From Pseudomonadota bacterium (GTDB lineage Bacteria; Pseudomonadota; Gammaproteobacteria; Burkholderiales; Burkholderiaceae_C): DNA of 64,000 bases. Within the stretch, counting starts at the first letter, position 1. Each line of letters begins with the position of its first letter. The translations under genes were made by a program, and so were the position numbers. Below, one piece after another: positions 27,842-36,579 of this stretch. The notes beneath the pieces are model-generated. The model made no database searches and was not told the DNA's origin. It was given only the letters and a program-made list of their open reading frames with translations. Location of the stretch: contig JAKARB010000011.1 in assembly GCA_021819435.1 (NCBI GenBank), positions 62,001 to 126,000 of the forward strand, read 5' to 3'.

Positions 27842-29353
27842 ATGTCCCACCGCTTCACCATGGCCGCTGTTGTGGCAGCCAGTCTGGCAAGTCACTTGCC
27901 TACCGCCGCTCTCGCAGCGGGCGTTGACCCCACCATCATTCCAGTCAACAGCCAGATCGGCAGCGTTCGGGTACCGTTGAAATGCAGCTTTCCAGTCATC
28001 GGGAATCAGACGCTCAACATCAAGCTCACCGGCTCCATGGCAACGTCGGTCACCCCGGGCCAGTCGTTCTACATGACCGATGGCAGTGGCGTTCTCGAAC
28101 TTCCCCAAGGGCTTGTGGATGCGGCATACACCCTGCTCGGTGCACGCCAGGGATCCGGGTCCATTTCTGAGTTGAACTTCAATCTGGTGAATGCAACGCC
28201 CTCCACCATCAACGGATTGAACGCTCCCATCATCGTGCCCCCGACGCCGATCAAGGCTGGTGTTCCGCTCAACCTGCTGCTCCCTTCGGCGGGGTTCCTG
28301 CAGGTGGGCCCCATGGTCGCAACAGACAAACCTGGACAGGTGCTGGTGAAGCTCGGATCGGCAAAGGGCGTCCTGAAACTGCTAACCAGCACGGGCAAGA
28401 ACATCCTCTGGGATTTGGGGGTCGCATGCGCAGCGCCAGATCCTTCGATCATCGTCTTGGGCATGACCGTGTCCGGAACCCCATCCAGCGAGGTCTCGGC
28501 TCCTCACACGAACATCCGAACGGAAGATCTTGAAGCCCCGTTCATGACCCAGGCAGGCAGTTTGCGTTTCCCTTTGTCCTGCAATTTGGAACGCATTGGG
28601 CGACGTGAAATCGACGGGACGTTCACCGGCATCGCCCCCGTTCGGTATGCACCTGGCGAGGTGTTCAACGCCGCGACAAATGGCTATGGCAATCTGGTGT
28701 TGCCCGATTCGGTGGTCAATGAAATGCTGGCCCAAGTGCCAACTGCTCGCACCATCTCCGCATCGGTTGACAAGCTGACGTTCAACTCCACGAACACCAC
28801 GCCATCTACCATTGACCTGGCAGCAGGAGGTGCGTTGAAGAGTGCTCAATCCTCTTTGGTTGCCGGTCAACGCAGCGCGATGCGCATCCCAGCGGAAGGC
28901 TTCCTCACCGTTGGCAAATTCAAAGCGACCACGCTGACGAGCGGCAAAGAGTCCGACACTGCGCTGTACATCGGAGAAACAGGGGCCACCGTGGCAATCA
29001 AGAATGCCGACGGGCAGGTGGTCGACACACGCCGCGTGGACTGCGATGCACCCAATCCGCCCACCACGATGGTGTCGGTCACCATCGGGGGCAAGGCCGT
29101 TTACCCCGCCGCCGTGACAGGCGTGCTCCCTGCTTCTGGCTCGTCGAATGGCGGCACGACGGTGTACCTCACTGGCACCAATTTCACCGATGCCCGTGCC
29201 GTCACATTCGGTGGGATGCCCGCCGCGAAGTTCTCGGTGATCAGCAGCAACCTGATTGCCGTGACCACGCCAGCTCATCAAGCCGGGGCGGTCAGCGTGG
29301 TCGTGCAAGGCGTTGGCGGTAGCGCCAAGGAGGCGAGCTTCACTTACAAATGA
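27842..29353 (+). CDS. Secreted protein with duplicated Cys-containing domain and C-terminal IPT/TIG domain
   Basis: A 503-residue exported protein. Residues 1 to about 26 are a signal peptide ending in ALAAG. Two homologous domains follow: about 35-220 (starts GSVRVPLKCSFPVIGNQ, ends VACAAPDP) and about 235-415 (starts GSLRFPLSCNLERIGRR, ends VDCDAPNPP). Each has one Cys near its start and one near its end, consistent with one disulfide per copy, and an internal TPSTI motif. The last 80 residues form an IPT/TIG domain (GVLPASGSSNGGTTVYLTGTNF...). ATG 27842 has AGGAGA 6 bases upstream. GC is lower than average. I cannot name the repeated domain; it recalls DUF6801-type secreted domains of actinomycetes. 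Function unknown. Confidence 0.72.
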   Translation: MSHRFTMAAVVAASLASHLPTAALAAGVDPTIIPVNSQIGSVRVPLKCSFPVIGNQTLNIKLTGSMATSVTPGQSFYMTDGSGVLELPQGLVDAAYTLLGARQGSGSISELNFNLVNATPSTINGLNAPIIVPPTPIKAGVPLNLLLPSAGFLQVGPMVATDKPGQVLVKLGSAKGVLKLLTSTGKNILWDLGVACAAPDPSIIVLGMTVSGTPSSEVSAPHTNIRTEDLEAPFMTQAGSLRFPLSCNLERIGRREIDGTFTGIAPVRYAPGEVFNAATNGYGNLVLPDSVVNEMLAQVPTARTISASVDKLTFNSTNTTPSTIDLAAGGALKSAQSSLVAGQRSAMRIPAEGFLTVGKFKATTLTSGKESDTALYIGETGATVAIKNADGQVVDTRRVDCDAPNPPTTMVSVTIGGKAVYPAAVTGVLPASGSSNGGTTVYLTGTNFTDARAVTFGGMPAAKFSVISSNLIAVTTPAHQAGAVSVVVQGVGGSAKEASFTYK

Positions 29354-29370
29354 GCCCACCTGAAACGCTG

Positions 29371-29410
29371 GCGGCCTGAGTCGGAAGGCTCAGCGGTGGC
29401 CGCATTTTTG
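29371..29410 (+). terminator. Possible terminator after the IPT protein gene
   Basis: GCGGCC-TGAG pairs with CTCA-GGCCGC (five-base bulge), then ATTTTTG. It starts 18 bases after the stop codon. The bulge makes it weaker than the other terminators here. Confidence 0.4.
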
Positions 29411-29561
29411 CGGCGCCGCTGGGCCGCCTCATGGCCCCCGCCAAGATCGGCAAGGTGATCGGCTCAGAGGCGCGCTGTGGGCACTTCCAATGCCGCGTTC
29501 GCCAAAGGGGGTCAGGCGAGGGGCAACAATGCACGCCAGACCATCCACCATGGAGCGCGCC

Positions 29562-30041
29562 ATGCCCAGCAAGAACACCATCTGCCTCTGGTACGACGGA
29601 GGCGCCCTCGAAGCCGCACGGTTCTACGCCGCAACCTTCCCCGACAGCTCGGTCGGCGCTGTCCACCATGCCCCTGGCGACTACCCTGCGGGCAAGCAGG
29701 GCGACGTCATCACCGTCGAGTTCACGGTCATGGGACTCCCGTGCATCGGCCTCAACGGCGGCCCGTACTTCACGCCCAACGAGGCCTTCTCCTTCCAGGT
29801 CATGACCGAAGACCAGGCCGAGACCGATCGCTTGTGGAACGCGATCGTCGACAACGGCGGCCAGGAAAGCGAGTGCGGCTGGTGCAAGGACAGGTGGGGA
29901 CTGTCATGGCAGATCACGCCGCGTGTCCTGATCGAAGCCGTGACCAACACCGACCGGGCGGCCGCCAAACGCGCCTTCGACGCCATGATGGGGATGAAGA
30001 AGATCGACGTGGCCGCCATCGAAGCGGCGCTGCACGGCTGA
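29562..30041 (+). CDS. VOC-family protein (PhnB / 3-demethylubiquinone methyltransferase-like)
   Basis: A 159-residue vicinal-oxygen-chelate protein of the PhnB/YjdN type, often misnamed 3-demethylubiquinone-9 3-methyltransferase. NTICLWYDGGALEAARFYAA and FSFQVMTEDQAETDRLW...CGWCKDRWGLSWQITP are characteristic. The ATG at 29562 has GGAG 6 bases upstream. No methyltransferase motif is present. The natural role is unknown. It stands alone and converges with norR, 4 bases between stop codons. Confidence 0.87.
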   Translation: MPSKNTICLWYDGGALEAARFYAATFPDSSVGAVHHAPGDYPAGKQGDVITVEFTVMGLPCIGLNGGPYFTPNEAFSFQVMTEDQAETDRLWNAIVDNGGQESECGWCKDRWGLSWQITPRVLIEAVTNTDRAAAKRAFDAMMGMKKIDVAAIEAALHG

Positions 30042-30045
30042 GCCT

Positions 30046-31671
30046 TCACTTCACACCCAGCCGCTTCGCGAGCTTGTGCAGGTTGCTCGCGTCGATGCCG
30101 AGCCAGCGGGCCGCCTCGGCCCAGTTGCCGCCGGCCGCGTGCAAGGCCTGGCTCACCAGAGCGCGCTCGAACTGCGCCACCTGCGCGCGCAGGCCCGCCA
30201 TGCCGGGGCCGACGCCTTGCGCAAAAGACCGCCCCGCTGATGATGTGGTCGACGACGACGCATCCGGGCGCACCGCGCCGTCAGTCAAGCCGAAGCCGCC
30301 CAGCCCAGGACCCGCGCGCGGCGTCTCCACCAGGTCCAGCAGGTCTTCCGTCAAGGTCACGATGTCGCGCCGGTTCACACCCCGGCTCAGCAGCTTGAGC
30401 GCCGCCCGGCCCATCACGTGCTCCAGCTCGCGCACGTTGCCGGGCCAGCCGTAACGCAACAGCGCCGCTTCGGCGGCCGCGTCCAGCCGCAGGCTGCGCA
30501 GGCCCAGCCGTGCCCGGTTCACCTCCAGGAAGTGCCCCGCCAGCAGCAGCACGTCGTCGCCACGTTCGCGCAGCGGTGGCACGTGCACGGGGTAGACCGA
30601 GAGCCGGTGGTACAGGTCCGCGCGGAAGCTGCCCTGGCTCACGGCCTCCTTCAGAGCTCGGTTGGTCGCGGCCACCACGCGCACGTCCACCTTCACGGGC
30701 TTGTCGGCGCCCAGGCGCTGCACCTCGCCGTTCTGCAGGGTGCGCAACAGCTTGGCTTGGATGCTCAGCGGCAACTCGCCTACCTCATCAAGGAAGATGG
30801 TGCCGCCACGCGCCGCCTCGAAACGCCCGGCCCGATCGGTGGTGGCGCCCGAGAACGCGCCCCTGACGTGGCCGAAGAGCTCGCTTTCGGCCAGTGACTC
30901 GGGCAGCGCAGCGCAGTTGACGTGCACCATCGGCCCCTTGGCCCGCGCCGAGCTCGTGTGCACCCGCTGCGCGAACAGCTCTTTGCCCGTGCCCGTTTCC
31001 CCCATCAGCAGCACCGGCAGATCGGACTGCGCCACCACGTCGACTTCGTGCAGCACCTGCTGCAGGGCCGCGCTGTGGCCGATGATGCCGGTGCGCACGC
31101 CAGCGGGCATGGGCGCATCCGACGCGCCCAAGGCGGCCACCCTCGCCTGCCGCAGCACCTGCACCTCCTGCTCCAACAAGCTCATGCGCACGGCCGCCGA
31201 GACCCATGGCAGGCAAGCGCGCAAGGCTTCGCGGGCCGCGTCGTCGAAGGTGCCAGGCCGCAGGGCGTCGAGCGTGAGCGCACCCCAGCGCCGGCCGTCG
31301 ACGTGCACGCTCGCGCCCATGCAGTCGTGCACAGGCAGCGGGTGGCCGGCCATGCCGTCGACCAGGCCGTCATAAGGGTCGGGCAAGGTGCTGGCGTGCT
31401 CGAAGTGCACCACCTCGCGGCTGAGCAGGATGGTCGACAGACGCGGGTGCTGCGCCACCTCGAAGGCCCGGCCCAGGGCCTCGCGGCTGAGCCCTTCAGC
31501 GGCGACCGGGCGCAAGGCTTCGTCCTCTTCCTGCAGCAGCACCACGGCCTCGCAGCCGAAGCGCGCCTTGAGCTGCCCGACCAGCCTTTGCAGCCGCACG
31601 GCGCGCGGCAGACCCACCGCCAAGTCGGCCAGCACCATGTGATCGATCAGGGTTTTTTCGACCTTTCTCAT
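30046..31671 (-). CDS. norR: NO-responsive sigma-54 activator NorR
   Basis: A 541-residue enhancer-binding protein. Residues 1 to about 180 are a GAF domain that in NorR holds a non-heme iron sensing nitric oxide. Residues about 200-440 are the AAA+ domain with Walker A GETGTGKE and the sigma-54 contact loop GAFSGAT. The C-terminal Fis-type helix-turn-helix reads NWAEAARWLGIDASNLHKLAKRLG. It diverges from the di-iron NorA/YtfE gene, and two NorR boxes plus a sigma-54 promoter lie between them, which supports the NorR assignment over other GAF-AAA regulators. One box abuts its own start codon, suggesting autoregulation. Confidence 0.93.
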   Translation of the reverse strand: MRKVEKTLIDHMVLADLAVGLPRAVRLQRLVGQLKARFGCEAVVLLQEEDEALRPVAAEGLSREALGRAFEVAQHPRLSTILLSREVVHFEHASTLPDPYDGLVDGMAGHPLPVHDCMGASVHVDGRRWGALTLDALRPGTFDDAAREALRACLPWVSAAVRMSLLEQEVQVLRQARVAALGASDAPMPAGVRTGIIGHSAALQQVLHEVDVVAQSDLPVLLMGETGTGKELFAQRVHTSSARAKGPMVHVNCAALPESLAESELFGHVRGAFSGATTDRAGRFEAARGGTIFLDEVGELPLSIQAKLLRTLQNGEVQRLGADKPVKVDVRVVAATNRALKEAVSQGSFRADLYHRLSVYPVHVPPLRERGDDVLLLAGHFLEVNRARLGLRSLRLDAAAEAALLRYGWPGNVRELEHVMGRAALKLLSRGVNRRDIVTLTEDLLDLVETPRAGPGLGGFGLTDGAVRPDASSSTTSSAGRSFAQGVGPGMAGLRAQVAQFERALVSQALHAAGGNWAEAARWLGIDASNLHKLAKRLGVK

Positions 31672-31684
31672 GGTTATTTTTACC
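31672..31684. promoter_or_regulatory. NorR-binding site 1
   Basis: GGTTATTTTTACC fits the NorR consensus GGT-N7-ACC exactly and directly precedes the norR start codon (ATG at 31671 on the minus strand). NorR bound here could also block its own gene. Confidence 0.75.
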
Positions 31685-31695
31685 CAATTAAAAAC

Positions 31696-31708
31696 GGTTT
31701 ATTTTACC
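31696..31708. promoter_or_regulatory. NorR-binding site 2
   Basis: GGTTTATTTTACC fits GGT-N7-ACC exactly, 24 bases from site 1, so about two helical turns apart on the same face. NorR usually uses three such sites; a third full match at the same spacing is not present, only GT-N9-AC at 31723-31735. Confidence 0.75.
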
Positions 31709-31748
31709 CTCACGTGCGCCAAGTAATTGATTTACAGGGGGATTCAGG

Positions 31749-31764
31749 CTGGTCCACGGATTGC
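31749..31764 (+). promoter_or_regulatory. Sigma-54 promoter of norA/ytfE
   Basis: CTGG at 31749-31752 and TTGC at 31761-31764 give the invariant GG-N10-GC spacing of -24/-12 promoters. It lies 60 bases before the norA ATG and 40 bases downstream of NorR site 2, as needed for activation by a sigma-54 enhancer-binding protein. Confidence 0.75.
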
Positions 31765-31824
31765 GCTGTGAGAGGCAAGCCGTGCCAGCCACGTTTGCCA
31801 TCCCACCTGAAAAGGAGCCCCTCA

Positions 31825-32478
31825 ATGAGCCACGTCGAACAATCCCTGGGCCTGCTGGCCCGCACCATCCCCGGAGCCACCCGCGTCTTCCACGCCCACC
31901 ACCTCGACTTTTGCTGCGGTGGCAAGCAGACGCTGCAGGCTGCCGCAGACAAGGCCGGGCTCGACGCCACGCAGATCGCCGCCCAACTCGATGCCTTGCA
32001 GGACGGCGCCGACGAGGTGGTCGATTGGACCGAAGCCGGGACGCCAGCGTTGATCGAGCACATCCTCGCGCGCTACCACGCCCGCCATCGCGAGCAGTTG
32101 CCCGAGCTGATCCGCCTGGCTCGCCGCGTGGAGCACGTGCACGGCGACCGCCCCGAGTGCCCGCTGGGCCTTGCCGATCACCTCGAAAACATGCAACAGG
32201 AACTGGAGAGCCACATGCAGAAGGAAGAGGTGGTGCTCTTTCCCCTCTACAAGCGCGGCATGGGCCACCCAGGCCTGCCGCCCGTGCACGTGATGCGCAT
32301 GGAGCACGACCACCACGGCGAAGAGCTCGCCAAGCTCGAAGCGCTCACCAACGGCATCACCCTGCCCCGCGGCGCCTGCAACACCTGGCGCGCGCTCTAC
32401 CTGGGCCTGCGAACCCTGCGCGAAGACCTGATGGCGCACATCCACCTCGAAAACAACGTCCTGTTCGAGCGCACCTGA
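31825..32478 (+). CDS. ytfE: Di-iron NO-response / iron-sulfur cluster repair protein (NorA/YtfE/RIC)
   Basis: A 217-residue RIC-family protein. The N-terminal ScdA-type segment has FHAHHLDFCCGG with the paired cysteines. The hemerythrin-like part supplies di-iron ligands: HILARYHARH, HMQKEEVVLFP, MEHDHHGEEL and HIHLENNVLFER. Family members bind NO and help restore damaged iron-sulfur centres. In Ralstonia eutropha the orthologue NorA is the NorR target cotranscribed with the NO reductase NorB; here no norB follows. ATG 31825 follows AAAAGGAG by 8 bases. The sigma-54 promoter and NorR boxes are upstream. Confidence 0.93.
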   Translation: MSHVEQSLGLLARTIPGATRVFHAHHLDFCCGGKQTLQAAADKAGLDATQIAAQLDALQDGADEVVDWTEAGTPALIEHILARYHARHREQLPELIRLARRVEHVHGDRPECPLGLADHLENMQQELESHMQKEEVVLFPLYKRGMGHPGLPPVHVMRMEHDHHGEELAKLEALTNGITLPRGACNTWRALYLGLRTLREDLMAHIHLENNVLFERT

Positions 32479-32505
32479 GGCACCCAAGCGCGCCGAGCCG
32501 TGTGG

Positions 32506-33663
32506 TCAATCGGCGGGCCGCGTGGCCTGGTACAAAGCCTTGACCAAGTCCGACTGGGTGATGATGCCCACCAGTTGCTTGTCAGCGTCGATCACCGGGA
32601 TGTGATGGTGACCAGCCTCCGAAAACAAGGGCACCAACTCTGCCACCCGCCTGTCACCGCTGATCACGCGCACGCCTCGCGTCATGATGCGGCCGACCGT
32701 GTCGGGCATGCCGAGCGCCGCCTTGGCGTCACGTTTGACCAGGGCCAGCAGCCTCTCGGCCACGCCCTCGTGCTGATCCAGCCCCGCGTGCCGCATGAAG
32801 TCGGCCACGGTCAGGATGCCGACCACCCGTTGTGATTGGTCGACCACTGGCAGCGCCTTGATGCGGCGCTCGCGCATCAGGCGCCAAGCCTCTTCCAGCG
32901 GGGTGCTGACGCGCGCCGTCACCGGCGACCGGGTCATGATGTCCACGCACAGCAGGTGCCCGAAGTTGCGCTCGTAGGCGGCCGCCTCGGCGAACTCGAG
33001 GATCTCTTCCAGGTCGTCGCGGCTCACGTCGAGCACCTGGTTGTAGTGGGCCAGCGCGGCATCCAGGTCAGCGCTGGAGAAGCGGCTCGCAGGCTTGGCG
33101 ACAGGCTGCGCCGCGCCCCGATGAGGGTACCGGCGCCCCGTGAATTCGTTGTAGAGCATGCCCGCCATGACCAGCAGCAGCGAGTCCGTCAGCATGGGAA
33201 ACAAGGCGAACTCGGGCTTTGCGCCCGTGAGGGCCGTCAGCAAGGCTGCCGCGCCACCCGGCGGGTGAAGGCAACGCGCGCGGAACATCACGGCGATCGC
33301 CAGCGCCACGGCCACCGCGCCGGCCACGGCCGGATCCGGGATGAGCAGCGCGCACACGCTGCCCACCAGGGCCGACAGGGCGTTGCCCCCGACCACCGAC
33401 CAAGGCTGAGCCAGCGGACTGGCGGGCACGGCGAAAACCAGCACGGCGCTGGCACCCAGCGGCGCCGCGATCCAGGCCGCGCCGCCCGCCAACATGGCGG
33501 TGTCCAGCCAGCGGGCCAGCAGCGCCGTCACCAAGATGCCCCCCCCGGCGCCGAAGAAGGCCCGCCACTGCTCGCGCGCGTTCACCGCAGGCGATGCCGG
33601 CGGCCACAGACCGAGCCACCAGGCCTCGGCCGAGATCCTCAGACGGGAAAGCAAGCGCCGCAT
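32506..33663 (-). CDS. HPP-family membrane protein with two CBS domains
   Basis: A 385-residue protein. Residues about 35-175 contain four hydrophobic segments and the HPP signature in CLHPPGGAAALL. The C-terminal half (about 240-380) carries a CBS pair: DIMTRSPVTARVSTPLEEAWRLM and RIMTRGVRVISGDRRVAELVPLF. CBS domains usually sense adenine nucleotides. HPP proteins of cyanobacteria and chloroplasts transport nitrite. Its place beside norR-norA suggests nitrite or nitrogen-oxide handling, but that is inference from context. It converges with norA. Confidence 0.85.
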   Translation of the reverse strand: MRRLLSRLRISAEAWWLGLWPPASPAVNAREQWRAFFGAGGGILVTALLARWLDTAMLAGGAAWIAAPLGASAVLVFAVPASPLAQPWSVVGGNALSALVGSVCALLIPDPAVAGAVAVALAIAVMFRARCLHPPGGAAALLTALTGAKPEFALFPMLTDSLLLVMAGMLYNEFTGRRYPHRGAAQPVAKPASRFSSADLDAALAHYNQVLDVSRDDLEEILEFAEAAAYERNFGHLLCVDIMTRSPVTARVSTPLEEAWRLMRERRIKALPVVDQSQRVVGILTVADFMRHAGLDQHEGVAERLLALVKRDAKAALGMPDTVGRIMTRGVRVISGDRRVAELVPLFSEAGHHHIPVIDADKQLVGIITQSDLVKALYQATRPAD

Positions 33664-33730
33664 GCCGTGCCGCCGAGATCAGTCCATGCCAGGCAGCGCG
33701 GCCAAGATCGTGTGTCTCGCGTGGCCGCGA

Positions 33731-35152
33731 TCAGTCCTGGCAGTGCTGGACGATGTAGTCCTTGACCCACTGCGTCTCGTTCGGGCTCACCACGAAGCGC
33801 TTGGGCAGCGCCTCCAGGCCTTCCAGGCCCTTGATCCAGAACGGGCGGGCCGGACGCTGGCCAGTGGCTTCGACGATGGTCTCTTCGAACTTGGCCGGCA
33901 AGGCGGTTTCGAGCACGATCATGGTCACGCCCGGCTTCATGTGCTCCTTGGCCACCTTCAGGCCGTCGGCCGTGTGGGTGTCAATCAGCGTGCCGTCTTT
34001 CTCAAACGTCTCACGGATGGTGATCAGGCGGTCGGCATGCGTGCTGGTGCCCGAGACGAAACCGTAGCCAGCCACCTTGGCGAAAGTCTCGGCAGGCAGT
34101 TTGAAGCCACCTTCCTGCTCGACCGCGTCCTTGAACAGGGCCTTGCAGGCAGCGCCATCACGGCCCAGCAGGTCGAACACGAAGCGCTCGAAGTTCGAAG
34201 CCTTGGAGATGTCCATCGATGGCGAGGAGGTCTCGTACGTTTCGGCCGAGCCCCGCACGCGGTAAGCGCCGGTGCGGAAGAACTCGTCGAGCACGTTGTT
34301 CTCGTTGGTGGCCACCACGAGCTGGTCAACAGGCAGGCCCATCATGCGCGCCACGTGGCCCGCGCAGACATTGCCGAAGTTGCCCGATGGCACCGTGAAG
34401 GACACCTTCTCGGCGTTCGACTTGGTGGCGTAGAAGTAGCCGGCGAAGTAGTACACCACCTGGGCCAGCAGGCGCGCCCAGTTGATGGAATTGACCGTGC
34501 CGATCTTGTACTTGCGCTTGAATTCGAGGTCGTTCGAGCAGGCCTTGACGATGTCCTGGCAGTCATCGAACACGCCATCCACGGCGATGTTGTGGATGTT
34601 CGGATCCTGCAGGCTGAACATCTGGGCCTGCTGGAAGGGGCTCATGCGGCCATGCGGGCTGAGCATGAACACGCGCACGCCCTGCTTGCCGCGCATGGCG
34701 TACTCGGCCGCGCTGCCGGTGTCGCCCGAGGTGGCGCCCAGGATGTTGAGCTGTTCGCCACGGCGGCCCAGTTCGTACTCGAACAGGTTGCCGAGCAGTT
34801 GCATGGCCATGTCCTTGAAGGCCAGCGTCGGGCCGTTGGACAGGGCCTCCAGGCACAGGCCCGGCTCCAGGTGCTTGAGCGGCGTGATCTCGGGGAAGCC
34901 GTAGACCTGCTGCGTGTAGGTCTTGGCCGTCAGCGCCTTCAGGTCGGCCGCCGGGATGTCGTCGATGTACAGCGACAGCACCTCAAAAGCCAGCTCGGCA
35001 TACGACAGGCCGCGCCACTTCGTGAGCGTGGCGTCGTCCACCTTCGGGTAGGACACGGGCAGGTACAGCCCACCATCTGGCGCCAAGCCTTCGAGCAGGA
35101 TCTCGGAGAAGCCGCGTTCGGTCTTGTCACCGCGCGTGGAGATGTATTTCAT
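33731..35152 (-). CDS. thrC: Threonine synthase
   Basis: A 473-residue PLP enzyme converting O-phosphohomoserine to threonine, cytosolic. It has the N-terminal MKYISTRGDK...FSEILLEGLAPDGGLY block, the PLP lysine in GPTLAFKDMAMQ, GATSGDTGSAAEYAMRGK, and PSGNFGNVCAGH. The length fits the long bacterial/yeast form. Its ATG overlaps the hom stop codon (ATGA), so it is coupled to homoserine dehydrogenase in an alaA-hom-thrC operon. Confidence 0.97.
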   Translation of the reverse strand: MKYISTRGDKTERGFSEILLEGLAPDGGLYLPVSYPKVDDATLTKWRGLSYAELAFEVLSLYIDDIPAADLKALTAKTYTQQVYGFPEITPLKHLEPGLCLEALSNGPTLAFKDMAMQLLGNLFEYELGRRGEQLNILGATSGDTGSAAEYAMRGKQGVRVFMLSPHGRMSPFQQAQMFSLQDPNIHNIAVDGVFDDCQDIVKACSNDLEFKRKYKIGTVNSINWARLLAQVVYYFAGYFYATKSNAEKVSFTVPSGNFGNVCAGHVARMMGLPVDQLVVATNENNVLDEFFRTGAYRVRGSAETYETSSPSMDISKASNFERFVFDLLGRDGAACKALFKDAVEQEGGFKLPAETFAKVAGYGFVSGTSTHADRLITIRETFEKDGTLIDTHTADGLKVAKEHMKPGVTMIVLETALPAKFEETIVEATGQRPARPFWIKGLEGLEALPKRFVVSPNETQWVKDYIVQHCQD

Positions 35153-36504
35153 GCCAGCTCTTCCTTGCGCAGCTTGACGATCGGGGCCAGCACCGTGGGC
35201 AGCGCCTGCATCGCGGCGATGGCCTGGTTCATGCCGCCCTCGGTCGTCTCGTGGGTCAGGATGATCAGGTCGGTCTGGTTGCCTTCGCTCACCTCATCGG
35301 CCTCGCGCTGGATCACGGCGTCGATGCTGATGCCCTGATCGGCCAGGATGCCGGTGAGCTTGGCCAGCACGCCGGCCTTGTCGGCCACGCGCAGGCGCAG
35401 GTAGAACGAGGTGACGACCTGGTCCAGCGGCAGCACGGGCAGCGCCGACATCGAATCCGGCTGGAAGGCCAGGTAAGGCACGCGAGCTGCGGGGGCGGCG
35501 TCCAGCAGGCGGGCGATGTCGACCAGATCGGCCACCACGGCCGAAGCGGTGGGCTCAGAACCAGCGCCCTTGCCGTAGTACATGGTCGTGCCCACGGCAT
35601 CGCCCTGCACCAGCACGGCGTTCATCGCGCCTTCAACATTGGCGATCAGGCGCTTCATCGGCACCAGGGTCGGGTGCGTGCGCAGCTCGACACCACCGAT
35701 GCCTGCTGGCGTCTTGACATCATCGCGGCGGCGGGCGATGCCCAGCAGCTTGATGCGGTAGCCCAGTTGCTCGGCGTACTTGATGTCCGTGGCCGACAGC
35801 TTGGTGATGCCTTCCACGTGCGCCTTGTCGAACTGCACCGGGATGCCAAAGGCGATGGCGCTGAGCAACGTGGCCTTGTGCGCGGCGTCCACGCCCTCGA
35901 TGTCGAAGGTGGGGTCGGCCTCGGCGTAACCCAGGCGTTGCGCCTCTTTCAGGACCACGTCGAAGTCCAGGCCCTTGTCGCGCATCTCGGACAAGATGAA
36001 ATTGGTGGTGCCATTGATGATGCCGGCCACCCACTGCACCTGGTTGGCCGTCAGGCCTTCGCGCAGCGCCTTGATGATGGGGATGCCACCGGCCACGGCG
36101 GCTTCGAAAGCCACGATCACGCCCTTCTCGCGGGCGGCGGCGAAGATCTCGGTGCCATGCACGGCCAGCAGGGCCTTGTTGGCCGTGACCACGTGCTTGC
36201 CGGCGGCGATGGCTTCCAGCACCAGGGCCTTGGCGACGCCGTAGCCACCGATCAACTCCACCACCACGTCGATGTCCGGGTTGGCGATCACCGCGCGGGC
36301 ATCGGCCACGACTTGGGCCGCATCGCCCACGACCTTCTTGGCCAGCTCGGTGTTGAGGTCGGCCACCATGGTGATCTCGATGCCACGGCCGGCGCGGCGG
36401 CGGATCTCTTCCTGGTTGCGCTTGAGGACAGTGAAGGTGCCGCCGCCGACGGTGCCGATGCCCAGCAGGCCGACGCGCACGGGGCGCAGTTGTTCTTGGC
36501 TCAT
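35149..36504 (-). CDS. hom: Homoserine dehydrogenase
   Basis: A 451-residue NAD(P)-dependent homoserine dehydrogenase, third step from aspartate to threonine and methionine. The N-terminal GLLGIGTVGGGTF binds nucleotide, NKALLA and the GIINGTTNFIL...AEADPTFDIEG blocks are catalytic. The C-terminal about 85 residues (VTSFYLRLRVADKAGVLAKL onward) form an ACT domain for threonine feedback inhibition. ATG 36504 starts MSQEQLRPVRVGLLG. It lies 75 bases after alaA. Confidence 0.97.
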   Translation of the reverse strand: MSQEQLRPVRVGLLGIGTVGGGTFTVLKRNQEEIRRRAGRGIEITMVADLNTELAKKVVGDAAQVVADARAVIANPDIDVVVELIGGYGVAKALVLEAIAAGKHVVTANKALLAVHGTEIFAAAREKGVIVAFEAAVAGGIPIIKALREGLTANQVQWVAGIINGTTNFILSEMRDKGLDFDVVLKEAQRLGYAEADPTFDIEGVDAAHKATLLSAIAFGIPVQFDKAHVEGITKLSATDIKYAEQLGYRIKLLGIARRRDDVKTPAGIGGVELRTHPTLVPMKRLIANVEGAMNAVLVQGDAVGTTMYYGKGAGSEPTASAVVADLVDIARLLDAAPAARVPYLAFQPDSMSALPVLPLDQVVTSFYLRLRVADKAGVLAKLTGILADQGISIDAVIQREADEVSEGNQTDLIILTHETTEGGMNQAIAAMQALPTVLAPIVKLRKEELA

Positions 36505-36579
36505 GGTGTTTTCTTGGGTTCGCTGCGGGTGGCCTCGTGGGCCGCCCGCGTGTTTCAAATCAGGAGAGGCAGGCCCGGC

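Noticed and set aside
31723-31735. GT-N9-AC as a third NorR box
   Set aside because: Spacer is 9 rather than 7 and the outer G and C are missing; kept only as a remark.
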